Assembly (NCBI GenBank): GCA_002305575.1
Contig: DBPP01000011.1
Coordinates: 1 to 8,166, forward strand
Reading direction: 5' to 3'
DNA from: Ruminococcaceae bacterium UBA1417
GTDB lineage: Bacteria > Bacillota > Clostridia > Oscillospirales > Acutalibacteraceae
Length of the DNA stretch: 8,166 nt
Shown here: positions 4,863 to 8,166 of the stretch, piece by piece
How positions within the stretch are numbered: the first letter of the stretch is position 1
Layout of the letters: every line of letters starts with the position of its first letter
Notes under the pieces: generated by a model
What the model was told of the DNA's origin: nothing
The model's input: the letters and a program-made list of their open reading frames with translations, nothing else
Databases searched by the model: none
Made by a program: the position numbers and the translations under genes

Positions 4863-5621
4863 TCACAAAGCGGCCTCCACCAAACATCGGGTATATTCGG
4901 ATTGCGGCGCGCGAAGCAGCTGGTCCGCAGTCCCTTCCTCCACGATTTTCCCTGCCCGCATTACCAGTACCCGGTCGCAGAAGGATTGGACCAGGGCCAG
5001 ATTGTGACAGATAAATAGAAAAGACAGGTTGTTTTCTCGCCGCAAAGCCTTCAACAGGTCCATAATTTGCTGCTGGACCGTTACGTCCAAAGCGCTGGTG
5101 GCCTCGTCACAGATCAGCAGCTTCGGCTCGATGGCCAGCGCCTGGGCAATGGCGGCCCGCTGACACTGTCCGCCACTGATCTCGTGGGGGTATCGTCCGG
5201 CGAACTCTGCCGCGAGCCCGCATTGCTCCAATAGAGTCGCGATGCGCTGCGTCCGCTCTGCTTTTGGCACCCCTTTGTTGACCAGGCTTTCACCGATGCT
5301 GTAGCCGATCGTTTTTCGCGGGTCAAAAGACCCCATGGGAGACTGAAAGACCATCTGCATGCGCCGATAGGCGCCGCGCAATGCTTTCCCATGGGCTTTT
5401 GTTATGTCTTCTCCGCCCAAAAGGATAGAACCGGCCGTAGGTTCCAGAAGCCTGGTGATCAGTTTGGCCAGTGTGCTTTTTCCACATCCGGATTCACCCA
5501 CGACGCCGAGGGTTTCCCCTTCTTCGAGTTGAAAGCTTACATGATCAACGGCCGTGACCCTTGTCTTGGCCTGCGTTTCAAAGACTTTTGTCAGTCCCTC
5601 CACTTTTAAAAATGCTTCCAT
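4863..5621 (-). CDS. ABC importer ATPase, DppF/OppF/NikE type
   Basis: A 252-aa cytoplasmic ATPase, one of two nucleotide-binding subunits of a nickel/peptide-class importer. Motifs are Walker A GESGCGKST (42-50), Q-loop Q93, signature ISGGQ (148-152), Walker B LLICDEA (168-174), D-loop SALD (176-179) and H-loop H206. The whole ATPase domain is intact. At 252 residues it lacks the long C-terminal extension of classical OppF/DppF (over 300 aa) and is closer in size to NikE. The start ATG 5621 follows GGAGG at nine bases, inside the end of the upstream ATPase gene; the two genes are only three bases apart, so they are translationally coupled. It is the last gene of the operon. The substrate cannot be read from the ATPase. 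Confidence 0.92.
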   Translation of the reverse strand: MEAFLKVEGLTKVFETQAKTRVTAVDHVSFQLEEGETLGVVGESGCGKSTLAKLITRLLEPTAGSILLGGEDITKAHGKALRGAYRRMQMVFQSPMGSFDPRKTIGYSIGESLVNKGVPKAERTQRIATLLEQCGLAAEFAGRYPHEISGGQCQRAAIAQALAIEPKLLICDEATSALDVTVQQQIMDLLKALRRENNLSFLFICHNLALVQSFCDRVLVMRAGKIVEEGTADQLLRAPQSEYTRCLVEAAL

Positions 5622-5624
5622 CGC

Positions 5625-6407
5625 TCACGTCCTCCGCAATCTCGGCACGGCCGCCAGCAGTTTCCGGGTATATTCGTTCTGTGGCGTTTGCAGGATTTGC
5701 CGGGCGGGCCCGTATTCCATGACGCGCCCGTCTTTTAGCACCAGGATCGTGTCCGCCATGGCGGACGCCACCCCAAGGTCATGGGTCACCAGCACGATGG
5801 CCGTCCCCAGCAGTTCTCGCAGCCGCAGCATTTCCTCCACCACCTGCTTCTGGACGGCCATGTCCAAAGCGCTGGTGGGCTCGTCGGCCAGCAACACGGG
5901 GGGATTCATCAGCATGGCGGTGGCAATGCCCGCCCGCTGATTCATTCCGCCGGACAATTCAAACGGATAACTCGACCAAATACGCTGGCCGTTCTGGAAT
6001 TGGAGCGTTTCAAACAGTGCCAGTGCTTTTTCCTTTGCCTGTGCTCTGGTGATCTTCATGTGCGCCGACAGGCTTTCATAAATCTGTTCCCCCAGCGTGC
6101 GCATGGGGCAGAAGGACGCTTCGGCGTCCTGAAAGATCATGCCAATTTCTGCCCCGCGGATTTTTCGCATTTCCCGCTCAGACAAATCCGGCAAGTCTTT
6201 GTTTTTAAACCAGATATCTCCTTTTGTCACCAGCCCGTTGCGGCCGAGCAGCCCCATTGCAGCCTTCAACAGGGTGCTTTTTCCGCTGCCGGATTCCCCT
6301 ACGATGGCGAGGATTTCCCCGGTATGGAGGGTGAAACGCACGTCGTGCGTCACAGCCCGACCATTAAAGCAGATTTCCACGGCTTGATACGTCAACAAAG
6401 GTTCCAT
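5625..6407 (-). CDS. ABC importer ATPase, DppD/OppD/NikD type
   Basis: A 260-aa partner ATPase to the gene downstream; the two form the heterodimeric motor under the two permeases. Motifs are Walker A GESGSGKST (37-45), Q-loop Q93, signature LSGGM (151-155, the usual variant for this subunit), Walker B VLLADEP (171-177), D-loop SALD (179-182) and H-loop H209. It ends soon after the ATPase fold and lacks the C-terminal Cys-rich tail of many OppD/DppD proteins, again like NikD. The start ATG 6407 has AAAGGGG five bases upstream. It begins 26 bases after the binding-protein stop, in one operon. Confidence 0.92.
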   Translation of the reverse strand: MEPLLTYQAVEICFNGRAVTHDVRFTLHTGEILAIVGESGSGKSTLLKAAMGLLGRNGLVTKGDIWFKNKDLPDLSEREMRKIRGAEIGMIFQDAEASFCPMRTLGEQIYESLSAHMKITRAQAKEKALALFETLQFQNGQRIWSSYPFELSGGMNQRAGIATAMLMNPPVLLADEPTSALDMAVQKQVVEEMLRLRELLGTAIVLVTHDLGVASAMADTILVLKDGRVMEYGPARQILQTPQNEYTRKLLAAVPRLRRT

Positions 6408-6433
6408 GGGTTCCCCTTTCCCTGTGTTTTCCC

Positions 6434-7999
6434 TTACGTGGCGGGTTTCAAATCCACCGTGATTTCATAGAAGTCACAGGGGTGCGCCACCAGACCGGTA
6501 ACGTTCGATTGAGAGATCATGCTCATTTGCAGATGGGCGCAGAAAACAAAGGCGTCATCCTCCAAAAGAATCTGCTGCATCTCCACGGCAAGTTTAGCTC
6601 TGCGCCCGGTGTCAAACGTTTCGTTCAATTCAGCGGCCAGCGCTTCCAACGTATCCCGGTGGTAGCGGCCGTTATTGGCGGCAGAACTGTCCAGACAATG
6701 GGAGGTGAAGAAGTAGGCCGGATCGCCGGTTGGGGCAGTGACCATGGCGCTGGCATATACATCCCACGCTGTGGGGTCCATTCGGATGCGGTTGTGATCC
6801 GCCGTACTGTTGATGATCACCTCAAACCCAATGTCGCCCAGAGTGGCCTGCACAGCTTCGGCCAGTAAGGGCAACTCCTGACGGCTGGGATAGGTGAGCC
6901 AGCGGATGGTCAGCGTCTGACCGTCTTTTTCCCGGATCCCGTCACCATCGGTATCCACCCAACCGTCTGCCTCCAGAATTTTTTTGGCTCCTTCAGGGTC
7001 ATACGCTTTTGCTGTAACCGCGTCGCCGCCGAAAGAAAAGTTGTCCGGGTAAGCCCCCGCCGCGGGGTACCCGTTTCCGCCGAGCAGATCCTCCACAAAA
7101 CGTTCTTTATCGATCCCCATGGCAATGGCCTGACGGACGGTGCTGTCCTGAATTATTGGACTTTCAAAATTCATGTGGGCCAAAAAGGTCCGACTGGTGG
7201 CACAGCTGGAGAAGGTGTAGCCGTCGTTTTGAAACAAGGGATAGCTGGCATAGGGCATACCGTAGGTGGCGTCGATCTCGCCGGACTGAAGCGCCATCGT
7301 GAGCGTATCGCCATCGGAGATTGTCAGCACGGTCACGGCGTCAAAACCGGGCGTGCCGTTCCAGTAGTTTTCATTTTTTACCAGATCCAGTTTTTCACCG
7401 GTGCTCAGAGCGGTGGCAATATAGGGGCCGGTGCCGATGACCATGCCGTCCTCGGTGATCCCGGCCTCCAGATCAATTATGCAGCCATAAGGGTCGCTGA
7501 GATAATTGAGTAGCGTGGGGCGGGGCTCGGTGGTGGTGATCGTCACCGTTTGACCGTCCGCCGTGATGTTGTCGATCATCAGGTCGCCGCGGGCGCGGTC
7601 GTGCACTTCCACGAGGTGGTCCAAGCAGGCCTTTACCGCTTCGCCGTCCATGGGCCGCCCGTTGGAAAATGTTACATCATCCCGCAACGTAATCCGCCAC
7701 GTCCATGCATCCACCAGCGCATAATCTGTGGCCAGCCAGGGTTCGATCTCCATTTCGTCCGAATAACGGAACAGGGTTTCCCCGATGCCGTAGCGGATGC
7801 AGGCCCAACCGGAATATGCGTTATGCGGGTTTACATCCGGTTCTTCGTTTTCTGCATTAAAGGTTGTATCGCCCAATACAAACGTGGTTTCGGCGGCCCT
7901 TTCAGTGGAAGACGGCGCATGGGAAGAGCATCCGGTCAAAAGAAGCCAGGCCATACAGACGGCCATGGCCAGAGCCGCAATGGTTTTTGTTTGCTTCAC
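6434..7999 (-). CDS. Nickel/peptide-type ABC substrate-binding lipoprotein
   Basis: A 521-aa family-5 solute-binding protein (SBP_bac_5; NikA/DppA/OppA relatives). It captures the substrate outside the cell and hands it to the permease. The N-terminus is a lipoprotein signal: MKQTK, a hydrophobic core, then lipobox LTGC with C24 as the lipidated residue. DVNPHNAYSG (about 56-65), the LFRYS stretch, EPWLATDY, and TWRITLRDDVTFSNGRP are typical of the family; the last resembles NikA's FTLRDDVKFSNGEP. This suggests nickel, a metal chelate or short peptides, but the fold covers all of these. The start is GTG 7999, with AAAGGAG about nine bases upstream. It sits between the permease gene (26 bases away) and the two ATPases. 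Confidence 0.9.
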   Translation of the reverse strand: MKQTKTIAALAMAVCMAWLLLTGCSSHAPSSTERAAETTFVLGDTTFNAENEEPDVNPHNAYSGWACIRYGIGETLFRYSDEMEIEPWLATDYALVDAWTWRITLRDDVTFSNGRPMDGEAVKACLDHLVEVHDRARGDLMIDNITADGQTVTITTTEPRPTLLNYLSDPYGCIIDLEAGITEDGMVIGTGPYIATALSTGEKLDLVKNENYWNGTPGFDAVTVLTISDGDTLTMALQSGEIDATYGMPYASYPLFQNDGYTFSSCATSRTFLAHMNFESPIIQDSTVRQAIAMGIDKERFVEDLLGGNGYPAAGAYPDNFSFGGDAVTAKAYDPEGAKKILEADGWVDTDGDGIREKDGQTLTIRWLTYPSRQELPLLAEAVQATLGDIGFEVIINSTADHNRIRMDPTAWDVYASAMVTAPTGDPAYFFTSHCLDSSAANNGRYHRDTLEALAAELNETFDTGRRAKLAVEMQQILLEDDAFVFCAHLQMSMISQSNVTGLVAHPCDFYEITVDLKPAT

Positions 8000-8025
8000 C
8001 GCTTTCGCTCCTTTTCAGATTTTTT

Positions 8026-8166
8026 CTATGGTCTTCGGCTGTTGCGGGGATCCAGATGGTCCCGCACCGCGTCGCCGAGCAAATTAAAAATGACTACAGC
8101 CACAAAGATCGCCAAACCGGGTCCGATGATCACCCAGGGGCACGTTTGCAGCATACTGCGCCCGCC
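8026..8166 (-). CDS. ABC permease, DppC/NikC type (C-terminus only)
   Basis: The last 46 residues of a permease cut by the window edge. WVIIGPGLAIFVAVVIFNLL is the final membrane segment, followed by GDAVRDHLDPRN, the hallmark end of DppC/OppC/NikC subunits ('NLLGDALRDALDPR'). It would pair with a DppB-type permease upstream, outside the window. The stop codon TAG is 26 bases before the GTG of the binding protein, so they share an operon. Confidence 0.9.
   Translation of the reverse strand, partial: GGRSMLQTCPWVIIGPGLAIFVAVVIFNLLGDAVRDHLDPRNSRRP

Noticed and set aside
5781..6470. Plus-strand 229-codon frame
   Set aside because: Opposite strand of a clear ABC ATPase gene; the His/Gln-rich translation is the expected mirror of its codons.
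4863..8166. The ABC transporter as island cargo
   Set aside because: It lies on the chromosomal side of the tRNA half and its terminator and forms a standard complete operon layout.

Overview
The window looks like a piece of a Firmicutes chromosome, probably a gut Clostridia / Oscillospiraceae-type organism. The reasons are strong AAGGAGG ribosome-binding sites, a sigma-A promoter TTGACA-17-TACTAT, a lipoprotein peptide transporter and moderately GC-rich genes. This taxonomic call is an inference from style; no marker gene is present.

The window has two parts that meet at about position 4584. To the left is an accessory island of about 4.5 kb. To the right is ordinary chromosome. The junction lies in the anticodon loop of a tRNA-Arg(CCU) gene: the 3' half of the tRNA (4578-4621, with encoded CCA) and its terminator (4623-4663) are intact, but no 5' half is next to them. 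The last 12 bases of the island, CCGTACTCCTAA (4573-4584), occur again at 40-51. That copy is the centre of a perfect palindrome, GCCGT-ACTCCTA-ACGGC (39-55), which is the expected shape of a tyrosine-recombinase core site. The sequence just left of both copies is also similar (AATGG..., GAACA, ATGATATGAA). The simplest reading is that bases 1-51 are the right end of a second, related element and that 52-4584 is an island stacked beside it at the same tRNA site.

The island carries four genes, all on the minus strand and read leftwards from the tRNA: a 65-aa excisionase-type helix-turn-helix protein (4153-4350), a 111-aa putative DNA-binding protein with a coiled-coil tail (3654-3989), a 539-aa protein of unknown function with a duplicated GYW-type domain (1930-3549), and a 482-aa AAA ATPase with a DUF4143 / PD-(D/E)XK-like C-terminus (338-1786). 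No integrase is in it. If the boundaries are right, the island would have to be moved by an integrase supplied from elsewhere, most simply the neighbouring element off the left edge. It also has tandem 11-bp repeats near the tRNA end, a long near-perfect hairpin overlapping the excisionase stop codon, repeat-rich DNA upstream of the ATPase promoter, and an AT-rich left end.

The chromosomal part (4863-8166, all minus strand) is the distal half of a nickel/dipeptide-type ABC importer operon: the C-terminus of an inner-membrane permease (cut by the window edge), a substrate-binding lipoprotein, and two ATPases. The genes are tightly spaced, and each complete one has a ribosome-binding site. These would bind a peptide, nickel or metal chelate outside the cell and import it using ATP; the substrate cannot be decided from the sequence.
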